Of a stretch of 64,000 bases of DNA, positions 1 through 10,393 are shown piece by piece. Under the pieces are notes generated by a model. It saw only the letters and a list, made by a program, of their open reading frames with translations, did not search any database and had not been told where the DNA came from. The DNA lies in contig OW799233.1 of NCBI GenBank assembly GCA_941918925.1, positions 175,305,235 to 175,369,234 of the forward strand, read 5' to 3'. Positions within the stretch are counted from its first letter, which is position 1. Every line of letters begins with the position of its first letter. This DNA is from Phyto melanocephala. Taxonomy: Eukaryota > Arthropoda > Insecta > Diptera > Rhinophoridae. Both the position numbers and the translations under genes were made by a program.

Positions 1-224
1 CGGAATACAGAACATTGGCGAATAAAAAAATTTAAAATGTATTTTTTGTAATTGTGTATTATATTATTTAATATGTTTTTATATATTTACTTAAGTTTTT
101 GCGGATAAAAGCTTTATATTACAGAACTGTTCATAAAAGAAATGAAAAAATTTAACATTAGGGTATATATTTTATAGTTTAAATAATTAGGATCAGAAAA
201 GTAAAATTTTAAATCCAGATATAA

Positions 225-479
225 TCCTACTAAAATATAATAAATGTGAATGTTTGGATATTTGTTACTCAATCACGCTAAAACGGCTGAACGGAACTAA
301 ATGAAATTCGGCACATAGATAGATAACAACCTAGATTAACACATAGGCTACTTTTTATCACGATAATAACGCGAAGTCGTTGGCAAACTCATCATAATAC
401 ATCCTAAACGGGTTGTTTGTGTTGTAAATATTTTTATTTTTGTTGTTAATAATAAGACGAAGTCGCGGGCACAAGCTAG
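225..479 (+). mobile_element. Short non-autonomous Helitron (255 bp)
   Basis: The segment begins with TCCTACTAAAATATAA after an A and ends with GCGGGCACAAGCTAG followed by T, which is the A|TC...CTAG|T insertion signature of Helitrons. The interior has phrases typical of insect non-coding Helitrons (a TTTGTTACTCAATCACGC block near 255 and ACACATAGGCTACTTTT near 340). No coding capacity is present. The ends are seen directly; the family assignment rests on resemblance to insect Lep1-type Helitrons. Confidence 0.75.
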
Positions 480-784
480 TTAAATACATATGAATCTATA
501 TATCGTCGTTCGTAAATTATTGTGTTCAATCTAATCTAAATATATAAAAGAGTTACGTGACTAAATGACAAATTCATCATTGCACAGCTCAAACGCAAAG
601 AGCTAGAGATATGAAATTTGAACAATCCGTTTCTCATGCATTCTTTCCCTTCCACTAAGAAGGGATATTTGGAAGTACGTACTTTATGGGGGTAAAAAAG
701 GTAAAATCGGTAATCTTATATCTGCTAAAGTTAAAATGGTACAAATTAAAATGAAAATTTATTGTAATTTGCACAAAAAGATAT

Positions 785-905
785 AAGGAAAAAACCACGA
801 CCACCTCGTTTTTTTTTACAACAACAACATACATATGTACATACAAGCGTGGTATACTGGTCGAAGTCAAGGTGGCATCGAATCCCAGCTGAGCCAACTA
901 TTTTT
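785..905 (+). mobile_element. INE-1-like internal fragment
   Basis: This is the middle piece of the INE-1-like repeat found throughout the window: the CCACGACCACCTCG block, the ACAACAACATACATA tract and the GGCATCGAATCCCAGCTGAG block, followed by T-rich sequence. The element's 5' start is missing. It directly precedes a more complete copy. Confidence 0.6.
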
Positions 906-1611
906 TTTTGTTTTCTTTATTTTCAATTTTTTTTGTTTTTTTTTATATTTTCTTATATATTTTATTATACCCTTCACACAGTGAAAAAGGGTATATATAG
1001 CTTTGTCATTCCGTGTGAAATTTCTACAATTTTGATTTCCGACCCCATAAAGTATATATTTTCTGAAAGCTTATGAATAGGGGAGTCGATTAAGCGCTGT
1101 CAGTCTGTCCGTCTGTCCGTGTGTATGTTGAAATCAACTTTTTGAAGCCCGCCGACATCGCTTGGACTCGGGTGAGGTATTAAAATGTCAGAAATATTCG
1201 GGAGTAGATCGCTATTGAAAATCAGAAACATCGGTACATAAACAACTGAGATATGAGCAAAAACCCACGACCACCTCGATTTTTTTTCACAAAAACAACA
1301 TTACAACAACAACATACATACATACAAACGTGTATACTGGTTAGAGAAAACGTGGCATCGAATCCCAGCTGAGCAAAAAAAAAATTTTTTTTAATTTTTT
1401 TTTAAATTTTTTTTATTTATTTTTTTATATTTATTTTATTTAATATATTATTTATATTTTTATTATTATTTTTTTTTTTATTTTTTTTTTGTTTTATATT
1501 TATTATATACTAGCCAAACCCGGCGCGCGTTGCTACGCCCCTTAATGAATCGAAATGCATTCTGAATTTTAATTGAATATCAAGTGCAAAAACCTAAAAA
1601 TTATAATTTTT

Positions 1612-2232
1612 TTATGGGCGTGGCATTTCCCACTTTTCTAGTCACGAAATTGTAAAGTCATAACAGCTCAATATGTGTGCAAAGTTTCAGAAGAATCGGA
1701 CCAGTGCAAGTATCCCAAAACTAAAATTGTTTTTATGGGCGTGGCCTTACCCACTTTTCTAATCACGAAATCGTAAAGTCATAATAGCTCAATATGTGTG
1801 CAAAGTTTCAGAATAATCGGTCCAGTGCAAGTACCTCAAAATGATACCTTTTTTTTATGGGCGTGGCACTGCCCACTTTTTTAATCTTGAAATTATTTAG
1901 TCATGACAGCTCAATATGTGTGCAAAGTTTCAGAAAAATCGGTCTGATGCAAGTACCTCAAAATTATAGCCTTTTTTTATGGGCGTGGCCCCGCCCACTT
2001 TTTTAATCACGAAGTTATAAAGTCACGACAGCTTAATATGTGTGCAAAGTTTCAGAAAAATCGGTCCAGTGCAAGTACCTCAAAGTTAAAACTTTTTTAG
2101 GGGCGTGGCCCCGCCCACTTTTCTTATCATGACAGCTCGATATGTGTGCAAAGTTTCAGAAAAATCGGTCAAGTGAAAGTAGCTAAAACTGCTTACTAAT
2201 TTTTTATGGGCGTGGCCCCGCCCACTTTTTTT
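1612..2232. repeat. About 120-bp tandem repeat array inside Helitron copy 1
   Basis: Five to six units recur with a period near 120 bp. Each has a GGGCGTGGCCCCGCCCAC core, which is itself an inverted repeat, then a CACGAAAT block, then GACAGCTCAATATGTGTGC, then AAAGTTTCAGAAAAATCGGT. The GC-rich palindromic core stands out in AT-rich surroundings. Confidence 0.85.
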
Positions 2233-2315
2233 CATCCATAAACACTCGCCGGTATGTGTACAACAACTTACCAAAGTTTGAACCCGATCGGTTTTACAGT
2301 TTCAGAGTCTATAGC

Positions 2316-2317
<2 letters not shown>

Positions 2318-2354
<37 letters not shown>
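2318..2354. repeat. (CA)n microsatellite
   Basis: An uninterrupted CA run of about 18 units lies next to the 5' end of Helitron copy 1 (as read on the - strand). The other two copies carry a CA/GT tract at the same place, so the microsatellite belongs to the element. Confidence 0.9.
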
Positions 2355-2358
<4 letters not shown>

Positions 2359-3074
2359 TTCACTTTTATATATATAGATATTTTAAATATTTTTAAAAAA
2401 ATTTTTTTAAAAAAATTTTTTTTTTTAATTTTTTTTTAAATTTTTTTTTTTAAATTTTTTTTTTTTATAATATTTTTTTTTAATTTTTTTTTATTTTTTT
2501 TTAACATACATACGTACGTAAATTCATAATTTTACAATGGGATTTTTTTATATATGTATGTTTTTTATATGTATGTACGTATTTCATATGGGATGAATGG
2601 TGATACAAACTATTGTTATTGCATGACTACACGTTGTGAAGGGTATATAAGATTCGGAACGGCCGAATATAGTGCTCTTACTTGTTTTTTTATATTTTTT
2701 TTATTATTTTTATATTTTTTTATTCTTTTATTTTTTTTTATATTTTTTAATTTTTTTTATTTTTTTTATGTTTTTTTTTTTTAATATTTGTTTTATTTTA
2801 AATATTTGTTTATTTATATATATATATATATATATATTTTTTATATATTTTTTTTAATATATTTTTTATTTTTTATTTATTTTTTTTTTGTAACATACGT
2901 AAACTCAATTTATAATTTTACAATGGTATGTTTTTATATATGTATGTTTTTTATATGTATGTACGTATTTGATATTAATGAGAAGAATGGTGATACAAAC
3001 AATTGTTATTGCATGACTACACGTTGTGAAGGGTATATAAGATTCGACTTGGCCGAATATAGCACTCTTACTTG

Positions 3075-3817
3075 CTAAACAACCAATGTATCTAAAATGG
3101 GGAGTTTCGTATCTTTCCGTCTCTTTATGGTAAATTTAATGCAAAGATTAAAACTATTTAAAGAACCTAAAATATATTATCAACAGAAAATTTATAGATA
3201 ACAAAATTAATCATCTACAGATTTTGTCAGTAATCTTGGTTTTTAATGCAATTTCTCAATAATTTAATAATAATAAATAAATAAATTTAATAATTTCTCC
3301 ATTATTATATCCGCCAAAAAAGGGAAAACTGATTAACCTATAGGAAGTCCCTTCTGCTGTTGAAGTATCTTTTATTTGTATTGAAAATATGTATTATCTA
3401 TACAAAATTTAGGAATACGTAAAAATAAAATCTTTTCCATCCCAGTGTATTTCTCAGTAATAATGCCCCTCCGAATTTTAAAAAATTACTTAAGTATGTA
3501 TTTAAATTTAATAGACAGACATACATATTAATTTCAAATTACTAAACCAATTTTAATAGGATTGATATTGTGCACGTTTTAAAGATTGTATAATGTGAGC
3601 GAAAACTGTGTTACAATAAATTGACTTGCGACTTATGAACTAGCCTGTTAAAATATAAAAGACGTAATAATACTGTAAGTTGGCCATGAAGCCAAGTTGA
3701 AGTTGATTGATAAATAAAAAATATCAAAAATAAATGGATTCCTTACCTAAATGTACACTATTTCTTTATCAAGTTGCTAAGAGACATAATATAAAAAATC
3801 GTCATTTTAATTTTTAG
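3075..3817. other. Non-coding, probably intronic sequence
   Basis: This AT-rich stretch has no credible reading frame. It ends in TTTAATTTTTAG, a good splice acceptor in front of the coding exon at 3818, so it is probably the 3' part of that gene's last intron. Confidence 0.4.
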
Positions 3818-4018
3818 GAAAATGTTCAACAGGAAGATGGTCAAACCGCATTATGCTTAGTTGAGTCTCATATACGTTTGGATTATAATACAGGCGAATG
3901 GAAAACATTCCAGAATTACAGACGTCTCGATCAGAGTAATCAAAGTACGAGCGATAGTGGCGGTGGTAGTGGAGATGCTGATAATGTTATGCAAACACAA
4001 AATTCCGTAATTATATAA
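3818..4018 (+). CDS. Last coding exon of an unidentified host gene
   Basis: A pyrimidine-rich tract and TAG precede an open frame from 3818 to a TAA at 4016-4018, giving 66 residues. It is clearly more GC-rich and codon-like than its surroundings. It starts ENVQQEDGQTALCLVESHIR, is rich in charged residues in the middle (a GEWKTFQNYRRLDQ segment), then has a Ser/Gly-rich stretch and ends NSVII. The hydrophobic C-terminus could be a PDZ-type ligand, but that is speculation. I do not recognise the protein. The upstream exons lie left of the window or in the repeat-rich 1-3.8 kb region. The gene converges on ebony, whose coding region ends 8.3 kb away; comparing ebony's 3' neighbours in other flies should name it. 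Confidence 0.6.
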   Translation, partial: ENVQQEDGQTALCLVESHIRLDYNTGEWKTFQNYRRLDQSNQSTSDSGGGSGDADNVMQTQNSVII

Positions 4019-5616
4019 TGAATAAGGCCCGCCACATCAACGGGCCCATCAACATCAAAACAGCATCTAAAAAAATAAAATTTATAACAATAACAAACTA
4101 TCTAAGTAAAATTAATATATTTTTTTTTATTAAAAATCACACTCATCATAGGGAAAGCTTAGTAAAAGCGCTTATAACTCTGAATATCATCAAATTCATT
4201 AATCTAAAGAAATATCACATACAATACTATGATTTATTAACAGCTTTTAATCATGTCATCGTTTACTTTATAAACATCTCTATATCGCATTCAGTTATAC
4301 AAAGACAATTTAACACTCATTTTTTGTTAGTGTTTAAAAAAAAAATAAACATAAATGCTGTATTAAATACAGTTCATCATAATGCGTAAAATTCATCAAC
4401 TTCATCAAATCATTTTTATTATTATCATTACTATCACCATTATTATTAGAATTTGTTTAAATGTTGATAAGTAAATTTTTAATTTTGTGGTTTCCAAATC
4501 CATTATCCATATTTTCTTTGCCCTTTAAAAAGTACCAACATAAATTTTATTTTTTCGCTTTGTATTATTACAATGCAAAAAAAAACGGGAAAAATAAATT
4601 TAAATTTCTAAAGAATTTCTATTTATAAAAAATACAACAAACGTATAAAAACTTACCATACATAATTTTTGTATTAACTAGAAGTTATATTATATCTTTC
4701 GATTTTATCTTTTCTTTTTTTCAATGCAATACATATTTTGATTATTTTCAAAAATTCAACTTCTCTAAAACATTTAACTTAATTAAAAAAAAAAAACAAA
4801 AATATAATAAAATTTATGTAAAACGTTTATTAATAATTTAGTTGTACAAATATAAAAAAATAAAACAAAATAAGGGGAATAAATAATGAAACCCTGGTAG
4901 TTTATTCATAATGCTTAGATTTATATAAATATATAAAAGAAACTATATATATAAAATATATAATAAGACATTAACCGAGTACATACATACATGTATATGT
5001 ATAAAATAAAACCAATTAATGTTCCCTCCCAAAAAAAAACCCTCTCTTTTTTAGTTTTAGTCCAACTTAGCGTATTTAGTGTCTATTTTGTTTCACTCTG
5101 AATTTCAACTAAATTTTTACAGTTTTTTATTTCGTTAAAATATGAAAAAAATTTTATGCTTAAAACACTAGTGTATGCAATATATGTATGTATTTCAAAA
5201 ATTTGTCAACAAATGCAAATAATTAATTAAAAAAGAAAATAATAATACTGCAAAATAAAAAAAGCCTATTTTAATAACATTTGGTAACAGAATATAATAA
5301 TTGAATAAAGATAAAAATAACCTACAATTCAGAGTTGAGAATAATATCATAAACAAATAATTATATAATAATTAAAATAAAAAGAAAAATTAATAACTAT
5401 TTGGCTTAAATATTAAAAAAAAAATACAATATTTTTGAAATTTTTAAAACACTAAAGTTTTCTATTTTTGTTCCCAATAAATCAATACAATCAATACTGA
5501 TGAAAAATAGCTCGTACCAAATCTGCACGTTTTAAAAAATTCCTAACTCTACAGATGTGAACAGGATATTTACATTATGTATATGGCCAAACGAAAACGA
5601 GGGAAAAAAAATATAT
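4019..5616 (+). other. 3' UTR and downstream intergenic DNA of the preceding gene
   Basis: After the stop codon the sequence is AT-rich with many AATAAA words (for example near 4592 and 4858), any of which could serve polyadenylation. A 123-codon open frame starting at 4018 overlaps the stop and has the Asn/Ile/Lys-rich composition of random AT-rich DNA, so it is not taken as a gene. Nothing else is recognisable. Confidence 0.4.
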
Positions 5617-6095
5617 TTTTATACCATTCACACAAAAGTGAAAAAGGTTTTGTCATTCCGTGTGTAATTTCTACAATTTTCATTTCCGGCCCCATAAGCT
5701 TATAAATAGGAAAGACGATTAAGAAAATTGTCAGTCTGTCCGTTGTCTGTGTGTATGTTGAAATCAACTTTTTGAAGTCCCCGACATCGCCCGGACCCGC
5801 GTGAGGTATTAAAATATCAGAAATATTCGGGAACAGATCGGTATTGAAAATCAGTAGCATCTGTATATAAACAACTGGGATATAAGGAAAAAAACATGAA
5901 CACCTCGTTTTTTTGTACTACAACAACACATACATACAAACGTGGTATACTAATTAGAGTAAACGTGGCATCGAATCCCAGCTGAGCAAAAAATTTTTTT
6001 TGTTATATTTTCATATTATATTTTTTTTTATTACTTTTTTTTATTTTTTTCAATTCTTGTATATTTTTTTGTATTTATCTTTTTTTATTTTTTTA
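5617..6095 (+). mobile_element. INE-1-like element, 5' part
   Basis: The segment runs from TATACCATTCACAC through CCGGCCCCATAAG, the CAGTCTGTCCGT run, the TTGAAATCAACTTTTTGAAG block and the GGCATCGAATCCCAGCTGAG block into T-rich DNA. No 3' hairpin follows before the next element begins at 6592, so the copy is truncated or fused with it. Confidence 0.65.
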
Positions 6096-6212
6096 CTGCC
6101 GTATTCATAAAAAATATTTTAGGTTTATTGGAGGCTTATTTGACAAGTTTCTGTGCAACATCTGTTAAATAAGCCTTTAATAAACCTAAAATATTTTTTA
6201 TGAATACGGCAC
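6096..6212. mobile_element. 117-bp palindromic MITE with TTA target duplication (copy 1)
   Basis: Arms of about 45 bp starting TGCCGTATTCATAAAAAA fold back on each other around a short AT-rich centre. The element is flanked by TTA on both sides. A second copy of identical length (41630-41746) shares the arms, the centre and TTA flanks. The 3-bp TTA duplication and GGCC-containing ends suggest a PIF/Harbinger-derived MITE, which is an inference. Confidence 0.7.
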
Positions 6213-6591
6213 TTATTCTTTAATTTTTTTTTTATTTATTTTTTTTTATTTTTTATTTTTTTTTTTATATATTTTTTACCTTTTTAAAATTTTTTTAATT
6301 TCTTTATATATATTTTTTTTTTATTTTTTTTATATATTTTTTTTGTATATTTTTTTAAATATTTTTTTTTATATATTTTTTTTATATATTTTTTTTATAT
6401 ATTTTCTTTATATATATTTTTTTTATATATATATTTTTTAAATATTTTTTTATATATTTTTTTTATATATTTTTTTATATATTTTTTTTATATATTTTTT
6501 TATATATTTTTTTTATATATATTTTTTATATATATATTTTTTATATATATTTTTTTTTAAATATTTTTTTTTTTTTAAATTTTTTTTTATT
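6213..6591. repeat. T-rich/TATATA low-complexity array
   Basis: Irregular tandem units of the type TATATATTTTTTT fill this stretch. It is probably expanded T-rich filler of the INE-1-like elements on either side. No gene is present. Confidence 0.8.
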
Positions 6592-7760
6592 TTTATACCC
6601 TTCATCTGCGGTGCACATTCCGTTTGCCATTTCTACAACTTTCATTTCCGACCCCATAAAATATATATTTTCTGAAAGCTTTTGGCTAGTGGAGTCGATC
6701 ACGCCATTGAAATCAACTTTAGAAGCAACTATATGTTCCTCAGATCTGTGTATGGTATCAATCTTTTGAAATATCCGAAAATATATATGAGTCGCTATTA
6801 AAATTCAATACAATCAGTACAAATTTACAAACTAAAATCAAGTTTTTCCAGCTTGTAGACAACCGAGAGAGTCAGTATTGGTATCATCTGAAAGGACTTG
6901 ACTTTAAAATATAAATTCTTGAACACCCTCAAAAGTGGTATCAAATAAATACAGTAAATTATTAAAAAATTTAAAATAAAGGGTCCGCCAAATAACTTTT
7001 TTTTTTGAAAATGCTATAAAAAAAGTGTAGCTTCGGCTGTGTGGCATGTAGCGCCGTCCTGTTGAAATCAAATGTTGCCAATATCCTCCTCTTCAATTTT
7101 TGTTAAAAAAAAATTCGTTCAACATGGCCCGATAACGATCGCCATTGACTACGTCCACTCCTTGCTTATTTTCGAAGAAAAATGGCCTAATTATGCCTCT
7201 GGAACGAAATCCGCACCAAACAGTGACTCGTTTTGGGTGTATCGGCTTTTCAATGTATGCGTGCAGGTTTTCTGTGCCCCAAATGCGACAATTTTGCTTG
7301 TTTACATACCCGCCAAGATCAAAATGAGCTTCATTTGAAATGATGATTTTTTGGGGCGAAATCGGCCAAAGTAATGTCGCAATATTTCCCTGCGTTGTTC
7401 AAGCGTATTCGTTCAGCGGAAGGATAAAACTAATTATCTGTTAAAGCAGACATGAGCTAAGTGTTACCATTCACGATATAAGCACTAGTTGAAACAAAAA
7501 ACGTTAGATGGCGGATCCTTTATAAGATGTCGTCTAAAATATAATGGCGGAACAAATTTTTTTAACCCCATCAATGAAAGGACTTGACTAGTAGAATACA
7601 GGTAACTACGTAAAAATTCAAAATCGAGGATGGCGTCGGAAATAATAAAGAAAAATGGCGTATAACATGAAATATATGTAGGTTAAGCTACGATGTGGGA
7701 TTATACCTGTCTACATGATGGTGAAGGGTATTATCAGATTCAGCCCGGCCGAACTCTTGT
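6592..7760 (+). mobile_element. INE-1-like element (CTGCGGTGCAC subtype) with nested mariner
   Basis: The copy begins TATACCCTTCATCTGCGGTG, carries CCGACCCCATAAAATATA and TTGAAATCAACTTTAGAAGC, and ends with GAAGGGTATTATCAG and a weak hairpin around CCCGGCCGAA before CTTGTTTT. A deleted mariner (6979-7520) interrupts it. Related copies of the same subtype start at about 11304 and 60051. Confidence 0.65.
6979..7520 (-). mobile_element. Deleted mariner-like element in an INE-1-like repeat
   Basis: The inverted termini are AAGGGTCCGCCAAATAAC on the left and, reverse-complemented, AAGGATCCGCCATCTAACG on the right; both flanks are TA. The - strand encodes broken transposase with recognisable pieces: SNEAHFDLGGYVNKQNCRIW, THPKRVTVWCGF-like text, then FQQDGATCHTA. 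These are the central DD34D catalytic blocks of mariner transposases. The N-terminal and most C-terminal coding is missing and frames shift repeatedly, so the copy is dead. Confidence 0.8.
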
Positions 7761-7840
7761 TTTATATATTTTTTTTTTATTTTTTTGAAACATTTTACAG
7801 TGGGAAGTTTTTATGTACGTATGTTTTTTATATGTATGTA

Positions 7841-9449
7841 CACATATGGCCATTAAAATAGGTACTCTGATATACTGTTACATTTTCTAAGTTTTTTTAA
7901 AAAATTCATAAATTTTTTTTACAAACTTTACATGGTTTTAATTGTACACACTTTTTTACATTAATATAAGAAAATCTGTTATTTTTAGAAATTTTTGTTA
8001 GCGTTCACAGGGAAATTGGTTAAAATAAGAAAATTTTTGTGGCCAATAAAATAGGTACTTTGCTAAATTTTTCCACATATTCCAAAAATTAAGGTCGAAC
8101 TGAACATTTAAAGGTTGGTGATCTAATTTTAATACAATAATAATCTAATATCAATACTGACATCGATGACAGATGGGTCGAGCACAGCATTGTACTGAAA
8201 AAGAGAGGAGACTAGTTAAAAAGCTTCGGAAACAGAATAAATCCTATAAATTTATAGCCGATTTAATTGGACGGTCTAAAAATTTTGTTGTCAATACCCT
8301 TAAGCCCCGAAACACTAAAAAAGACATTGTGCTAAGAAAAAAACCAGCCCAACTACTGATGCTTACATAGCAATGCTTCCAAAACGAGACCCCTTTAAGT
8401 CCTCTAAGACGATTGCAGCTGAAATAAATAATCAAATTTCAGCAAGAACTGTGCGACGTCGTTTATGTGATAATAATCTTACGGGACGAATAGCTCGAAA
8501 AGTTCCATTGCTAAAAAAAGTAAATTTACAGAAGAGGAAAGAATTTGAAAATCGCCATGGTGTGGCCAGAAGGAAAAAAATGGCATAACATACTCTGGAG
8601 TGATGAAACTAAAATTAATTTTTTTGGAAACAATGCTGGATGAAATGTGAGAAGACCAAAAAGTGAATAATTCAACCCACGTTACACTAAAAAACAATAA
8701 AACATGCTGGCGGCAACATCATGGTTTGGGGATATTTTTCTTGGAGTGGCGTAAGGCCTAGTCACTTAATTTCAGAAATAATAACCAAGGAAGGGTACAA
8801 AAATATTCTGGAAAATGTTATGTTGCCTTATGCTGAGGAGGAAATGCCATTACGTTGGTGTTTTCAGCAAGAAAACGACCCGAAACACTCTTCTAAGTTA
8901 GTTAGTGGATGGTTTTAGCAAAATAAAGTTAGTGTTATGGAGTGGTCAAGTCAATCACCCGATCTCAATCCAATTGAGAATCTTTGGGGAGATCTCAAAG
9001 TTAGACTTAGGAAAGAAAATATTCAAAACAAGACTCAGTTATGGCAAAAAGTGCAAGAAATATGGTATGACACTCCTCTTGAGACCTGCCGCAAGTTAAT
9101 CTATTCTATGCCCAACAGATTAGATAAAGTTATAAAAAAAAATGGTGGACATAGTGGTTACTGATGCAATGAAGCGGAAATAGTGCTATTTATGTTGAAA
9201 ATTATTTAAAACTCCTTTAATTTTTTACAATTCCTTTAAAGTACCTATTTTTATGGCCAAGTGAATTTTGTTTTTTTATTATAGATTTTTTTTTTATTTT
9301 AAAATAATAACTTTTTTTTATTATTTTTATTTATTTTTATGCTTCGAATAATAAAAATGCACTAAAAATAAATTTTAGTTAACATAAGATCGAAAAATAT
9401 TAATTTTTTATAATTAAAACGATGGTACCTATTTTAATGGCCACATGTG
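7841..9449 (+). mobile_element. Tc1-like DNA transposon, 1609 bp, TA target duplication
   Basis: The left end is CACATATGGCCATTAAAATA and the right end, reverse-complemented, is CACATGTGGCCATTAAAATA: 25-bp inverted repeats with one mismatch, each flanked by TA. The interior carries one broken Tc1 transposase gene on the + strand. Length and organisation fit Tc1 elements (about 1.6 kb). The copy is inactive but structurally complete. Confidence 0.9.
8173..9164 (+). pseudogene. Tc1 transposase, disabled
   Basis: The coding relic starts MGRAQHCTEKERRLVKKLRK, a helix-turn-helix of Tc1 type, and continues in shifted frames. Catalytic blocks are recognisable: LWSDETKINFF near 8595, QQENDPKHSS near 8868, and SPDLNPIENLWGDLK near 8957. 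The second catalytic aspartate of the usual QQDND block reads Glu here. There are in-frame stops (8368, 8586, after GWF at 8916) and frame changes, so no active enzyme is made. The family acts by cut-and-paste at TA sites. Confidence 0.9.
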
Positions 9450-9550
9450 TACGTATTTCATATAAAATGAATGGTGATACAAACAATTTTTATTGCATGA
9501 GTACACGTTGTGAAGGTATACAATATTCGGCACGGGCGAACTCTCTTTGA

Positions 9551-10393
9551 GTTCTCTTATTGTGATTTATTATTTTTTGAAAGAAATAAAAAGCAGAAAA
9601 TCTACAAATTTTTTAATGTTGATTTTTTTTTATAAAAATCAGGAATTTAATGGAAAAATATTTTTATTACAAATATTAATATTTGTATTAAAATTGATTG
9701 TTTTATACGACAACGATAATGACAATGTCGCGCGAGCTCTTGACCCGACTAGAGCTTAATTACGACTAAAGGTCGTGTTTTATAAAATCGACTTAAAACC
9801 AAATTAAAAAATATTTTCAACTTAGTTTTAACGAAATTGTTTTAATGATTTGCTCAAACGTTCAAACTAAATTTTGTATTAATTTTGTATTTAATAAATT
9901 TAAACAAAGACGTTACCTCCAACCAAGTAAACCCTTAGGTATGACTATACAGATGAACTGAAGAGCACTGAAGTAGGCGAAAGAAATTGGATTAAACAAT
10001 AAGCAGTTAGAAAGTCATAAAACTATTTGATTAATGTAGTGCTACTATATTCGAAATATTGTAAAAAAAACACCTTCAGTATTATAGGATATTCGACAGA
10101 AGATCATATCACAAAAATATATGTTGACGTTTCTCAACATCATAATTTGTCCAGGAATTCCCGATATTCTTATACATGATGCTGATTACTAGGACAGGAG
10201 AGGCGCACCATTAAATTTTAATGTCCTTATTTCCTTCTGAGGAGCTCCCGTCTCTGCTTGTAATATTCGCATTAAGGCATATATTGGCGAACTCGTTTAG
10301 AACAGTATTATTAAATTAAATTAAAAAATTAAAGTAAGTATCCGCATTGTTGCAGCAAGATTCAGTACATTTAACACGGATGATGGATGACCT
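9551..10393. other. Intergenic DNA, nothing recognised
   Basis: AT-rich sequence with a 70-codon open frame (9547-9759) of random composition. No homology or repeat ends are visible. Confidence 0.4.

Larger units (their letters stand above)
1510..2378 (-). mobile_element. Helitron with internal minisatellite and CA repeat (copy 1)
   Basis: Read on the - strand, the element begins TCTATATATATAAAAGTGAAA after an A, passes a GT microsatellite, and ends with GCGCCGGGTTTGGCTAG before a T. That is a perfect Helitron insertion signature. The body is a tandem array of about 120-bp units. Copies 2 and 3 lie at 45458-46196 and about 50240-50982. It is non-autonomous, with no Rep/helicase coding, and is inserted in an INE-1-like element. 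Confidence 0.8.
965..3074 (+). mobile_element. INE-1-like element with duplicated 3' end
   Basis: The element starts with TATACCCTTCACACAGTG and a short foldback (TACCCTTC...GAAAAAGGGTA). It continues through the CCCATAAAGTATATATTTTC and CTGTCCGTCTGTCC blocks and ends with a hairpin around CGGCCGAAT and CTTACTTG at 2684. A second, diverged copy of the terminal block (about 2890-3074) follows in tandem. The same plan of 5' palindrome, CCGTCTGTCC run and 3' TTCGG-CCGAA hairpin before CTTNCTTGTTTT is known from Drosophila INE-1/DINE-1. A Helitron at 1510-2378 is nested inside. There is no coding capacity. Confidence 0.75.
7761..9550 (+). mobile_element. INE-1-like 3' tail interrupted by Tc1
   Basis: After the end of the previous copy, a second INE-1-like tail begins (ACATTTTACAGTGGGA, then TATATGTATGTA). 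After the Tc1 insertion it resumes with CGTATTTCATATAAAATGAA and ends at a GGCACGGGCGAA hairpin remnant. The continuity of ATGTATGTACGTATTTCATAT, seen whole in other copies, shows exactly where the Tc1 went in. Confidence 0.7.

Noticed and set aside
1612..2232. CRISPR-like array
   Set aside because: Direct repeats about 120 bp long without unique spacers, in a eukaryotic Helitron.
2554..3078. Phe/Tyr-rich open frames
   Set aside because: Translation of T-rich INE-1-like filler; these frames end at the repeat's 3' end.
4018..4389. 123-codon open frame after the unidentified exon
   Set aside because: It overlaps the stop of the preceding exon and is Ile/Asn/Lys/Phe-rich like translated AT-rich 3' UTR; no domain.
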